64,000 nucleotides of DNA from Eremophila alpestris peregrina (lineage: Eukaryota; Chordata; Aves; Passeriformes; Alaudidae): contig WMCF01000031.1 in NCBI GenBank assembly GCA_009792885.1, positions 25,307 to 89,306 on the forward strand. The letters run 5' to 3'. Below the pieces are notes generated by a model, which saw nothing but the letters and a program-made list of their open reading frames with translations, was not told the DNA's origin and ran no database searches. Shown piece after piece: positions 10,791 through 21,545 of the stretch (position 1 is its first letter; every line of letters starts with the position of its first letter). Both the position numbers and the translations under genes were made by a program.

Positions 10791-12061
10791 CCCACGAGGC
10801 ACAGAAAGCATCGGAGATCCAGGCTCCAGCTCTCCTCCGGGTGAGGATGCTGACTGGGAATGAAACAGCGCAGTGAATACCCCAAATATCGAGACTTTCC
10901 ACAGCCCTGTGCCTCGCGTGGGGCAGCTCTGTGAGGACGCTGGCAGGGGAAAAACGCTGCTGCTTCACCCGACACGGCTCTTCCACAGGCTGCCAAAACC
11001 TCTGCTTTTCCTCAGATCCTTCATGGAAAACCCATCCAAAGCCGAAATTCCAGCAGCAGCAGCATTCTGCATCCCACAGCACTGCTGGACTGCCCTGCCC
11101 TGCACCCAAAGGTGGCTGCAAACTGGGTGCACCAAAGAGGATAAAACTTCAATGTGTTTATGTGTGTAAACATTTCTCATGCCCTCTGTTGCTCTCTCAG
11201 GCACTTTGGCTGCTCTCTAAATGAAGCCATAAATTTTTCAGGGCTGCCTGGAACGATGCAGCCCCAGCCCAGTGCCTGGCATGGTGCTGACCTGCAGCAG
11301 AGTGTTACCCTGACCAACATTTCTGCTTCCTTTCCAACCCAGGCTGGGCTTTTAGCTACAAAAATCCTACAATCCCTGCCTGGGTGAGGGAGCTTCTCAG
11401 GTGTGCCCAGTGATTCCCACATCCCCAGGTGTTTGGAAGCACACACTCGTTTTTCCTGCTTCCCCTGTTATCTACGGCCCTATTCCTCAAACACTGAATT
11501 AAAGGAAAAGCTGAATCATACCCCAAATAACCCCAAACCATCCCCTGCTGCAGCAGGTCGGGGTGGGGGCCCCAGCACTGGGGTAAATCCTGCTGTGCTG
11601 CCCCCACAGCAGGGCAGTTCCTGTGGGAAGGCTGAGCCCCACAGTGCTGTGGGGTGCCCAGGGTCTCACTGGCTTCTCCCAAATCCCAGCCCTTCTCCCC
11701 TGCAGTGCTCTCCACACCCTGTGTCCCCACCATTCCTCCTGGGAAGAGGTAACGGGAGCAAGGGGCTCTCCCCGTGCCAGGGATGGGGCAGCCATCACCC
11801 TGCTCCATCCCTGCCGGGGTGGGGATGGCAGAACCCCAGCCTTGGGCACGCCCCAGGAGCTGCCTTTTCCCAAGGGAGGGTTTCCATGGAAGGATGGAGC
11901 CCGGGGCCAAGATCAGCAGCAGGGTGGGAGCTGTGGCAGGAGAGTTGAGGTTTGGCTGTGCCCCCCCTCTGCAGCCCCCTCCCCACGCTGTCACCCCCCA
12001 GCTCCTCTCCTGCCTGCTGTGGGCAGGGTCCCCTCTGCGTCCTGGGAGCCTCTGCAAGCCT
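10791..12061. other. Intergenic, nothing recognised
   Basis: GC-rich plain sequence with no repeat family or gene recognised. Several overlapping open frames exist on both strands, as expected for stop-poor GC-rich DNA. Confidence 0.5.
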
Positions 12062-12350
12062 CCTGCATCCTGCATCCCTCAATGCATCCATTCCTGCATC
12101 CCTGCATCCCTCAATGAATCCATCCCTCCATCCCTGCATCCCTCAATGAATCCATTCTGCATCCCCACATTCCTGCCTGCATCCCTCAATGAATCCATCC
12201 CTGCATTCCTCAAGGCATCCATCCCTGCATCCCTGCATCCCTGCCTGCATCCCTCAATGCATGTATCCCTCCATCCCTGCATCCCTCGATGCATCCTTTC
12301 CTGCATCCCTGCATCCCTGCCTGCATAGCTGCATCCCTGCATCCCTGCCT
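12062..12350. repeat. catccctgc / catccctcaatgaatc minisatellite
   Basis: The short unit catccctg alternates with catccctcaatgaatc and similar, giving irregular higher-order units of about 20-45 bases. Open frames through it are repeat products. Confidence 0.93.
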
Positions 12351-12389
12351 GCCTCTGCCCCCACATCTCTCCCCAAGCCAGCCTGAGCA

Positions 12390-12625
12390 TCCCCTCCCCA
12401 GGAACGCCTCCCCCACCGCTTTGGGCCCTCCCAAAGCTCCCCTGAGCCAGCCCAAGGCCCCCAGGCCGGTCCTGCCCCGCCGAGCCCCTGACCCGGTGAC
12501 CGTCACCGCGGCGCCGCTGCCGAGGCCACGCCGGGGAAGCGCCTCCTCCTCCCCCCCTCCAGGCTCGGGCGCTAAATGGAAGCGGCAGATCGATCCCGAG
12601 TGTGCCAAACTGACACGGAGCCTCA
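12390..12625. promoter_or_regulatory. CpG island-like patch
   Basis: One of the densest CG stretches in the window (gtgaccgtcaccgcggcgcc near 12496; gaggccacgccggggaagcg). It contains gatcgatcccgag near 12588 and ggggttagttttcatcc just after. No exon is recognised. Confidence 0.4.
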
Positions 12626-12639
12626 TTAGGGGTTAGTTT

Positions 12640-12785
12640 TCATCCTCCTGCTCCCTGGCAGCCTTCACATTATCCCATAAAATTTATTTACTATTTCATG
12701 AATACATAAGCAGCAGGCAAACGCCGGCTTTTTATATATTTACACTGTATATATTTCACGGGAGAGTTATGTGTGTCTCTGAGGC
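12640..12785. promoter_or_regulatory. AT-rich candidate regulatory block
   Basis: The stretch holds cacattatcccataaaattt, atttactatttcatgaatac, tttttatatatttacactg and tatatatttcacgggag. It directly follows the CpG patch at 12390-12625, a pairing seen at several other sites in this window. Confidence 0.32.
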
Positions 12786-13395
12786 AGAGTGGAGGGAGCG
12801 AGAGGGGAGCAGGAGCAGAAGGAGAAAGCAGCTGTGAGGGAAGAAGCAGGAAAGCAGAGCCGTGGGGGAGGACGGGGATGGAGCACGCCCAGGCAGGGCT
12901 GGAGAGGCGGCCCGAGGCAGGAACAGCTCGGAGCAGCCCCAGCTCCAGCCCATCCTGCAGCTGGGATGGGGGCTGGGGATCGGGGGTGCAGGGTCTGGGC
13001 TGGGGGACACGGGGACCCTGAGCTCAGGTTGTTGGGGACCCCCCTGGCACCATCCAGATCTCCCCCAATCCCATTTATCCCAGCAGCATCACCTTGTTCC
13101 TGTCCCTGCAGTGCAGCATCACCCGCAGCGATTCCCTTCCCCGAGGGCACGGTGAGGGATCCTGCTCTGCCCGGGATCCCGGGGGATTCCAGCGGCTGCC
13201 ACCTGGGAAATGCTGCCCCAAGCCCTGGCACCAGGCTGGAGGGGCTGGATCTGCTCCAGCAGCTGACTCCCACCTCTCCCTGAACACACTCTGTGCTCAG
13301 GATCACTTCATTCTGAGCGTGTTCAGGTCCTGTGGGGTCACTCCCGGTTTGTTTGGGGACAGTGGGGAGGAGGAAGGACCAGCAGAAAGGGGACT

Positions 13396-13464
13396 TATAT
13401 ATATATATATTTATACATATATATACATATATATATATATGTGTATATATATATATATATATAC
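13396..13464. repeat. (TA)n microsatellite
   Basis: Interrupted TA dinucleotide run with CA and GT substitutions. It lies immediately upstream of the CR1 copy at 13465. Confidence 0.96.
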
Positions 13465-13632
13465 TGGAACCATCTGCCCAGGGAGGTGGTAGAGTCACCA
13501 ACCCTGGATGTGTTTAAAAAAAGACTGGATGTGGCACTTGGTGCCATGATCTAGTTGAGGTGTTAGAACATGGGTTGGACTCGATGATCTTGAAGGTCTC
13601 TTCCAACCTAAAAATTCTGTGATTCTGTGACT
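13465..13632 (+). mobile_element. CR1 LINE 3' end with intact tail
   Basis: ggaaccatctgcccagggag, ggttggactcgatgatcttg and aaggtctcttccaacct are the classical CR1 3' UTR. The copy ends in attctgtgattctgtga, the octamer tail of CR1. It is 5'-truncated, which is normal for this family. Confidence 0.95.
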
Positions 13633-13639
13633 TCATTCA

Positions 13640-14560
13640 CAAAGCTTTGCCTGGCAATGTTACCTGTTCCCTTCAAACGCAGCAGAGATGTTTTTATTAA
13701 CCCCATAAATTACAAGAGGTCTGTTTGCAACCTCGTTTGTTTTCCCCTCATCCAGCCTGGCTTGGGGAGGAAGATCCCTCACCCTCCTCACCAGGTTTGG
13801 GATGTTGCTGTTGCTGGTTGCCAGAACCAGAGAAAAATAGTTCAGAGAGGGGAAACCAACATTTTTTGGGGTCTGAACTTCTGAGCAATGAACTTGGAGG
13901 AGTTGAGCTGCATTAATCACTGAGGCAGCTGGAATATGTATGGATTTATACGGAGCAGGGAAAGCTGGGGGTCACAGCAGCCTGTCACACCCCAGGGGTG
14001 GTTCCAGGCTGAATCCCCCATCCTTTGTCCCCCAAAACATCCCCAGAGCCCAGCCAGGAGCTGCTTTCCATGGGCACTCAGTGCTCCCAGAAGCAGAATC
14101 CCTGGTTCCCATGGCTCACAGGAGCACACCACCCCCATCCCAGCAGGATGGGAGGAAGGGGGTGTAGAGGAAAGCCAGGAAAACACTAGGAGCACCAAGC
14201 AATCAGTGGGGTCCACACAGCCCCTTCCCTCTGGCTCCAACCCCGTTGGGTTCCCTGTTCTGCAGCAGATCTCCTCTCTCTGCAGCAGGGGTGGGCACCC
14301 GGCCCCAGCACTGCTCCTCCTGCTCCTTTTGGGGAAGACATCCCAGGATCTGCTCCCTCCAGGCACCAGCCTGCACCCCCAAAGCACAGGAGCACCGCTG
14401 GAAATCTGCATTTCCAGAGCTCTCAGCGTTCCTGGAATTTGGTTGACTCAGAAGGGGGCAGAGGGAAAGGGACAGGCCCAATCCCTTGGGAATGCAGCTA
14501 GAGGAGAGCAAAACTATCCCCATTTGCAGAGTGGATGCAAGGGCAAAGAAAAAAAAAGAG
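13640..14560. other. Intergenic, nothing recognised
   Basis: Mixed sequence without repeat families, gene or strong motif clusters. Confidence 0.5.
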
Positions 14561-14564
14561 AAAC

Positions 14565-15130
14565 CCATCGTGACGGTGTTCATTTTAACTGTTCAGCCAC
14601 TTGTAGGCTGATGCCATTAGAGGAAATAAATAGGTAAGAGGCACTCGAATGGTGCTTGCGAGAGGAGATGGGAACAGAGACAAAACAAGAGCTGGGAGAC
14701 AGAAGGAAGCACCGTGGCTTGTAAGAGAATCGAGGAGCTGGAGCAATGCTGTTTTCCCGAGCTCCACCAAGTTGGCAGCAATGCCTGCAACACTCCCTGT
14801 GAAAGGATGCGGGGGATGCAGCCCCCTGTGCCACGGCGATCGTGACACCCGTGTCCCCGTGTGGATCCCGCCGCTCCTCCCGCTCCCAGAGCATCCCTGA
14901 GCGGCCGGGGCCGGCTGCCAGCGCTGTCCCCGGGCGGTGATGGACGAGGGGAGCTGACACAGCCGGGCCCGGCCCCGCTCGATAGCTCCTGGAGCGCGGC
15001 CATTTGTACCCCGTGATGGATGCGCCCATCACGGGCAGCGGCCGCCGCTCCTGCCGCCCCCTCCGTGCGCCGGCAAAGGGCGTAAATTCGGCAGAACAGC
15101 TTCACTAAGCTCTGGTTGTTTATTATCTGG
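14565..15130. promoter_or_regulatory. CpG-rich block flanked by AT-core motifs
   Basis: AT-core sequence at 14575-14655 (gttcattttaactgttc; gccattagaggaaataaatag) and at 15088-15130 (gcgtaaattcggcagaac; gttgtttattatctgg) brackets a CG-dense stretch at 14830-15080 (gcggccggggccggctgcc). No exon is recognised. Confidence 0.33.
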
Positions 15131-16100
15131 GGCGCTGCTGCATCCCCAGCTCGGCCCCGTGCGGGGGAGAAGCGGGAGGGGGATGCCGAGGGACAGGAGG
15201 GGGATGCCGAGGGACAGGAGGGGGGCTGGGAAGCACGGCCCGGCAGCAAAGCGTGGCCATCCAGGCACTCCTTGCCTCCAGCGGGGTTTTCTGGGTGTCT
15301 CCTGTCACCCCGAGCAGGCAGAACCCCCACCCCAGGGGTGCCAACCCCTCCAGGAGCCCATCCCCGGCGGCAGCAGGAGCAGGGATTCCAGGGAAGGGAT
15401 TCCCTGCGGATCCCAGGGAAGGGATTCGGGCCTTGGTGCCACCTCCTGATGGCACTGCCAGGTGTGGGACCGCCCCAAACCATCCCAAATCTGCCTCCTG
15501 TCACGCACAGCTGCCACGGCAGGGCCCGACACGGATCCATCCCCCGATTTCCCACGGAGAAAGGAAGGGATTTCTGCTCTCGAGCTGCAGGAATGGGTTC
15601 GCTTTGCACACAATCGCTTCCTTCTCCCTTCCCACCGCCCATCACCTCCCACCCCAGCCCGCCGCACCCCCACGTCAATCAGCAGGACACCGGGATGGGT
15701 GTGTGAGGCTCTTCCAGCACCAACCAGCCCCAGGCTGCGCTCCCCGCCTGAATATTCATGAGCCAAAGGGCTGGAGCAAAAGGCGAGCACGGCTGGGCAG
15801 CGAGCGGCGCTGGGACGCGGAGAAATTCGGGAAAAAAGGGGAAAAGAGGAGGAATTCAGCGCCGAGGGGTCAGAGGGTGGGTGACCCAGAGGCACCGGGT
15901 GCTGCTGCTGGCGAGGGGTGGCGGAGGGGGAGCGGCCCCATCTGCTCCCGGGGTCCCTGTGTCCCTCCCGGCGGCTGCAGAGCCATCGATGCCATTTGCC
16001 TCTGCCCCGCAGGCGTCTGGGTGGTGGAAGATGCATGAGCACGAAGGGCAGCAGCAAATGTCCAGAGATAAAGAAAAGATAAGAAAAAAGTAATGTTCAA
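15131..16100. other. GC-rich intergenic sequence with a short tandem repeat
   Basis: At 15176-15225 a 21-base unit containing gggggatgccgagggacagg is repeated about 2.5 times. At 15745-15770 cctgaatattcatgagcc is a small AT core, followed by a CG-rich stretch to 15920. No gene is recognised. Confidence 0.5.
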
Positions 16101-16505
16101 AACCAGGCGAGTTCAGGAGGTGGATGCTGCAGGGGTTGGGGTGTGGGAAGGGTTAACACAGGCTTGCTTTGGGAAATGGACGCCTGGGAGGGAGACACCG
16201 GCAGCAGAAGAGCTTCAGGCAGCGAGAGGAGCTGCTCCCCTGAGTGTCCTGGCAGGTGTGTGTCACCCCCTCTGTCACTGCTGCCACCAGCCAGAGGCAC
16301 GGCTGGGAGCCAAAGGGGGAACACGGCCCTTCCTCCTCTGGAGATGTCACAGGTCACCAGGAGGTCACAGGTCCAGTGCTTCAGAGATGGCCCAGGCAGA
16401 CAGAGGTGCTGCAGTCACTGCCCCAGCAGCAGCTCTGGGCCCTGTGCTTTGCTCAGAACCCTCCCAGGGGCAGGGCTGGGACCTCTCATCTCTGCCGGGG
16501 CTCAG

Positions 16506-16815
16506 AAATCACAGCACGGTTTGGGTTGGAAGGGACTTTAAAGCTCATCCCATTCCAGCCCTGCCATGGCAGGGACACCTTCCACTGTCCCAGGCTGCTC
16601 CCAGCCCCACCCAGCCTGGCCTTGGGCACTGCCAGGGATCCAGGGGCAGCCACAGCTGCTCTGGGCACCCTGTGCCAGGACCTGCCCACCCTCACAGAGA
16701 ACAATTCCTGCCCAATATCCAACCTAACCCTGCCCTCTGGCAGTTTAAGGCCATTCCCCCTTGTCTTGTCACTCCAGGCCTTTATCAGCAGTTCCTCTCC
16801 AGGTTTCTCCAGTGC
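16506..16815 (-). mobile_element. CR1 LINE 3' fragment (minus orientation)
   Basis: cacggtttgggttggaaggg, then gccatggcagggacaccttc, cactgtcccaggctgctccc, cagggatccaggggcagcc and caattcctgcccaatatcc match the avian, especially songbird-like, CR1 3' region. The octamer tail is reduced to aatcacagc. Confidence 0.93.
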
Positions 16816-18750
16816 AAACCAGTGCAAACCCATCCCTCAGCCAGCCCTGGCCCTTCCCAAGGATCAGCTTTTCCCAAGGCTGCCAGAAGCTCCCCTTTCG
16901 ACTGCCAGGAGCTCTGTGATGAAAACCAGGGCACTGACCTTCCCAGCTCCCTGCACAGGTATTTTCCCAGTGGGAAAACCCTCTCCACACCCAGCCAGGT
17001 GCTGCAGACCTCAGCTGAGGTGCAAACACAGCTTTTCCCCACACTTCCAAGCAGGGCAAAGGGAGCAGCCAGTGCCAGGGAGGTGACAAGGGCTGCCTCT
17101 GCCTGTCCTTGTCCCCAGCCCCAGGGGCCTTTCCCACAGTCCTGGGTGGGTATTTCAAACATCAAACTGCAAAGCTGAAAGGAAATCAAGAGATGTTCCC
17201 AGGAGTGCTGAAGTGGTTGCTGTGCCACTGCTGCTGGAACATTAATATTTGCCAAAAAGAATTTGTCTTTAATCAGACACAGCCATAGATTCAGTTTTAT
17301 GTCCGTTCTGGATCAGCTTTTATTACCTTGGGTCACTTCAGCCCCTCAATGCCCTGCCAGGGATCAGCATCCAGCAGGATGCAGGAGCTGGTGGCACCCA
17401 GGGAAGTGTCCCCAGGGCCCTGTGTGCAGGGTGGGCCCCAAAAGAGAAGTGCTGCTACAGGACAAGAAGAAGAAGAAGATGATGATGATGATGAAGAAGA
17501 AGAAGCAAAAGCAGTTTTGCATTTCTGTGAAGTGGCACAAAGCTTGGCGGTGGCTCAGGGGGAGCTCGTGTTGAATTCACTGCTGATCTGAACAAACCCC
17601 GTCGCTTTTGCTCCTGGCCCCACCCAGCAGTGACACGCTGTGTCCGTGCCGAGCTGCAGGGCACCTCCCCAGGGGAGGACAAGCCCGTTCCTGCCGGGGC
17701 TTTGCACCTCCAGCTCCTGCCAATTACCGAGGTGTCACTCCTGCCCAACCTCGCTGCCTGCAAAGCTCCTCAGCTCCCTCCCCAAACAGACAGTGCCCAG
17801 ATCCCAAAGGATGGGCTGGGGGAGGAACATCCATCCCCCAAACCCCCAGTGCCAAGGCTCTGGCTGCACTGGCCAGAAGAGAGGCTCCAGAGCTGAGCAG
17901 AGCACCTTGAATTCCAGTGCTGCTCCAGCACAGGGAGAACAGCCCTGGAAGCAGGCAGGGACCTTGCCTAGGGATCTCCTGCTCCAAACCCTGTTTCCAT
18001 GGGCAGAGCTATGGAAGGAGGGCTCCAGCTGAGCAGGGCCTGTGTGACAGCCCTGAGCTGGGCTGCCTCTGCAGCCTCACACCTCACAGGAGCAGTGATT
18101 TTGGGCTAGCAGAGCTTGCTGGGGTGGTTTGGGGAGCAGCCCCAACCCTGCCCAGGTGAGAGCTGAGCTGCTCCCTGAAGGAAGAGCTCAGCACCTCTCC
18201 AAATGCAACATCTGTCAATAAATCCCAGTGCCACACCCCAGACCTGGCTGGGGATACCACAGATGTTCATCAGTGATTTTATGGTCGTGGAGATTCCCAC
18301 CAAAACCACCCAGAGGTGTCCAGGAGCCTCTTCCAGCCCAGCCCTGTGCATCCCTCACCCCAAAACAAGTGCACATCCAGAACCTGCATCACTCAAGGCC
18401 TCTCCTCCCACCCAGTTCATCCTGCAGACACTCAGAGAGTCCATGTGAAGTGAAAGACCATCAGAAGTGGGGAATTCTGCAGAAAAGCTCAGTGCTTGCA
18501 GGACAAGGCCAGGCTGGATGGGCTTGGAGCAAGCTGCTCTCATCCCTTGCCCACCACAGGGCTTGGGATGAGCTTCAAGCTCCCTCCCAGCACAAACCAT
18601 TTAATGATTTTAGGATCCAGGCTCCCCTTGGTTGAATTCTTCCCCCAAACCCACAGCTGGATGTTCAGGGTGGTCACAGCCACGAAACAAAACTCAGGAT
18701 ATTCACTTGCAAGGCTCCCACCCAAAGCACTCAGGAAGGGTTTGTGGAAT
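16816..18750. other. Intergenic with a short GAA/GAT microsatellite
   Basis: At 17464-17506 about five GAA-type triplets change to about five GAT triplets and back to about four GAA triplets. The rest is plain GC-rich sequence with no gene recognised. Confidence 0.6.
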
Positions 18751-18754
18751 ACAT

Positions 18755-18965
18755 TCACACAATTAATACATATGAGAACATTGCAATTCCCCTCTTTGCT
18801 GGTCCACAAACAGAAAGAAGCTAAATTCATTAGATTAATATTTGTTGAGACTTATTAGTTTAGCTCTAATTTCATGATCAGATGGCATTTTTGGGGAGTT
18901 GAAAAGCAAGCTCTAAAGAGTCATTGGATCGAAATCATGGCATTAAAGAGCAAGGAATTTTCAAA
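18755..18965. promoter_or_regulatory. AT-rich candidate regulatory island
   Basis: The stretch contains cacacaattaatacatatg, ttcattagattaatatttg, gagacttattagtttagc and ctctaatttcatgatcag in under 200 bases. It has no repeat signature and lies in GC-richer surroundings. Confidence 0.3.
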
Positions 18966-19780
18966 TCTTCTGGGGAAAGAGCCTGTGCCCAGTTGCTGGT
19001 TTGCTTCTGACACCTTCTCCCAGCAGCTGGGGAATCAGGCACTTGTGCTCCTCACTCAGCCTCAGCCCAGGGCCCAGGCTGGCTGGTGTTGAAGCAAATA
19101 ACAGCAAATTAAAGCTTCCCAAAATGGGGTGGCCTCCTGGCTCTGACGGTGCCACCACCCATGAGAGCTCAGAAGGAGCTCTGGATAATTTGAGTCATCT
19201 CCTGACGGAACTGGGTGAGGACAGTGGGGCTGGCTGGGCTTGGTGTCCCCATGGGCACCTCTGTGCTGCAGCCAGGCACAGATCCACAGATCCCTGCCCT
19301 GTTTCCTGGAGCCCTCCCTGCCCCGTGAGCTCAGCCCTGAGCTTTGGGCACGCCAGGAACATGAACCATGACCCCGGCTCCAGTTCTGCTGCTCCATGAA
19401 GTCCTCCAAGCCCCCGCAGCCAGGGGAAGATGTTTCATCCCGAGGAAGGCTTTGTGCAGCAAAGAAAGGGCTTCACTGTGTGCACCAGGGAGCTGGAAAG
19501 AGCAAGGAATGCTCAGGGGATGGTTGTCCAGCAAAATTCCTGCCCCCAGGCAGCTCTGGATGCTGGAGAATTTCCCAGGCCGTGGTGTGGAGGTGGTGGG
19601 GAGAAGCTGGGCACATCCCCCGAGGCAGCCCGGGGAAGGGCTCTCCCCTTGGAAGGGACACCGTGCCGCATTCCCTGCACCTGAAGCGAACTTTCGGGGA
19701 GGCAGAATGAATTCTGAAGCGTCATTATCTCGATCAAAGCACGGAAAAAAACTCCAGGCTCTCAGCCGGAGGACGCCGTG
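18966..19780. other. Intergenic, nothing recognised
   Basis: Mixed sequence, no repeat family or gene recognised. Confidence 0.5.
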
Positions 19781-20230
19781 GCAGAGTTTCGGTGGCTTTG
19801 CCCCGAGCCGGGGAGAACCCAAAAGCTGGGGTGACACTGCCGAGATGCCAGCTCCGGATGCCAGGTCCATTCCCAGGGCTCGGAGGCACCGTTCTCCTCC
19901 CGTGCGGCGTTTGCTGTGTCCGGCAGCTCCCTCCTGTCCCGGCTGGAGGGGTCGCAGCCCGGCGGGGCTGGCTCCATCCCCGGGGTGACCCCTCGGGGCC
20001 GCTCCCGGGGCTGGCAGCTGCCGCCTGGGTGACCCCCGCGGGTCCCCGCGCTGACAAAAGGCCTATCTTCTCTCCGCCTAAATGATTTAAATTCTAATCA
20101 AACATCATTTATAGCACATCTCGGAGCCGTCTCCCGGGAGCCGGTCCCACGTGAGCCGTTGCCAGGGCAACCGGGGGGTCTCATTTCAGAAATGTCAGAT
20201 TGCATTATTGTCTTCACACTTCTCTGATAA
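19780..20230. promoter_or_regulatory. CpG-rich block with RFX X-box-like palindrome
   Basis: CG-dense DNA at 19790-20060 is followed by AT-core sequence (aaatgatttaaattctaatc; aacatcatttatagcac). A CACGTG E-box lies at 20149 and GTTGCCAGGGCAAC at 20158-20171, two perfect inverted GTTGCC/GGCAAC half sites with a 2-base spacer, the form bound by RFX factors. Next come gcattattgtcttcac and ctctgataacccgg. Confidence 0.42.
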
Positions 20231-21359
20231 CCCGGTGTCTCTCCCTCTCCTGCCACCACCCCCACCCTCCTCCCTGCCCCGCTCCCGGGAGGAAATCACC
20301 GGCTCCGTTTCATTCCCTGCCCTGCCAGCACCACCCTCCCCAGGCAGGGTGCTCCGCTGCCTGCTCGGTGTCCCGTTATTCGGGAGGGAAGGGAAAAGGA
20401 GGGCTGGCTTTGTGCCGATGGAGGTGATGCTCCTGCATCCCCCACCCCCGTTGCAGGGAGAGGAGCTGCACGGGGCTAATTGCTGGCTCCCCAAAACATT
20501 AAGGGGAGAAGGGTGGACAGAGCTCAGAGCACGATTTTGGTCCGTCCGGGTGAGCTCCACCCTCCTGCAGCTGTCCCAGGGCATCTCCCAGAGCAGGATC
20601 CAGCCCTGAGGGGACACTGCAGCTCCTCCTGCCCCATGGCAGGGCGAGCACCAGGGGAGGGATTGATCCCACAGACACCTCCTGGAGCACGGCTGCTCCT
20701 CTGCTCCATGATCTTCCCTTCCCCCCTTCTAGGAGAGGGTGTCCCTGCCCATGGCAGAGCGGTGGAAACACCTGGTCTTGAAGGTCCCTTCCAACCCAAA
20801 CATGAACTCCAGCTTCTCCTCATTCCCACATCTCCTGGAGCCACCAGGACTCACTGCAGCCAGCTGAGCTGCTCCGTGGCTCCAAGGGTCCCCCAGAGGT
20901 CCCAAAGGCCAGCCTGGAGCAGTGACACCACAGGTGATCCCTCAGTGAGGTCCTGCCCAGCCCTGAGATGTCAAAACCCAGCAGAGCTGGGTCTGGCACA
21001 GCCGTGGTTCTCTCACACTCTGCTGGGAAAAATATCCTGGGGGAAAACAGTCCTGGCAAGGGTTTGGCCAGGAACCAGTGACCCCAGGGAAAAACTGAGA
21101 TGTTTTTAGGATTATTCTGCCACAATTTGGGGGAGCTGGGTGCATCAGCTGTGTTGTGTTTCAGGCCATTTCCTGCAGGAGCTGTCCCTGCTTGTCTCCC
21201 ACGCCATCCCAACAGCCACAATTGCCCTGTTTTTAACCCTGTGTCCTGCTGGAAGGTGACAGGGCAGTGCTGGTGTCATCCCCACAGTCCCCAGGCACTG
21301 CCACGAGCCCACATGAGCTGTCCCACATCCCTCCATCCATCCATCTGCCTGATAAACCC
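20231..21359. other. Intergenic with a CR1 scrap
   Basis: At 20764-20801 the text acctggtcttgaaggtccc plus ttccaacccaaacatg is a short plus-orientation CR1 3' remnant. The remainder shows nothing recognisable. Confidence 0.55.
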
Positions 21360-21545
21360 CTAATGAACCTCCCAACTCTGCCTCTTCCCAAAGAATAAAC
21401 CAGCCCTGGCCCAGGCGGTTAATATTTAACTGAATAAGGGCCATAAATATGGAAAATGGGACTTTTAATTAAATAAGCAGCTTTTAAAAGGGCCCTTGGG
21501 CCGAAGAGGCTTTTGTTTAAATATGATTGATTTGACACGTCCTTT
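21360..21545. promoter_or_regulatory. AT-rich candidate regulatory island
   Basis: The stretch contains ggttaatatttaactgaat, gccataaatatggaaaatgg, acttttaattaaataagcag and gtttaaatatgattgattt in about 125 bases from 21417. TTTAATTAAA is a strong homeodomain-type palindrome. It is free of repeats. Confidence 0.36.

Noticed and set aside
12079..12390. Repeat proteins in the catccctgc array, resembling a short-repeat domain protein
   Set aside because: Frames occur on both strands and follow directly from the tandem unit; no other coding evidence.
14617..15678. 353-codon minus-strand frame in GC-rich DNA
   Set aside because: It crosses a CpG-rich patch and a short tandem repeat. The composition is Pro/Gly/Ala/Ser-rich as expected from stop-poor GC-rich sequence, with no recognisable domain.
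16093..17178. 361-codon plus-strand frame
   Set aside because: Much of it is a CR1 3' fragment read antisense, and the rest has no domain.
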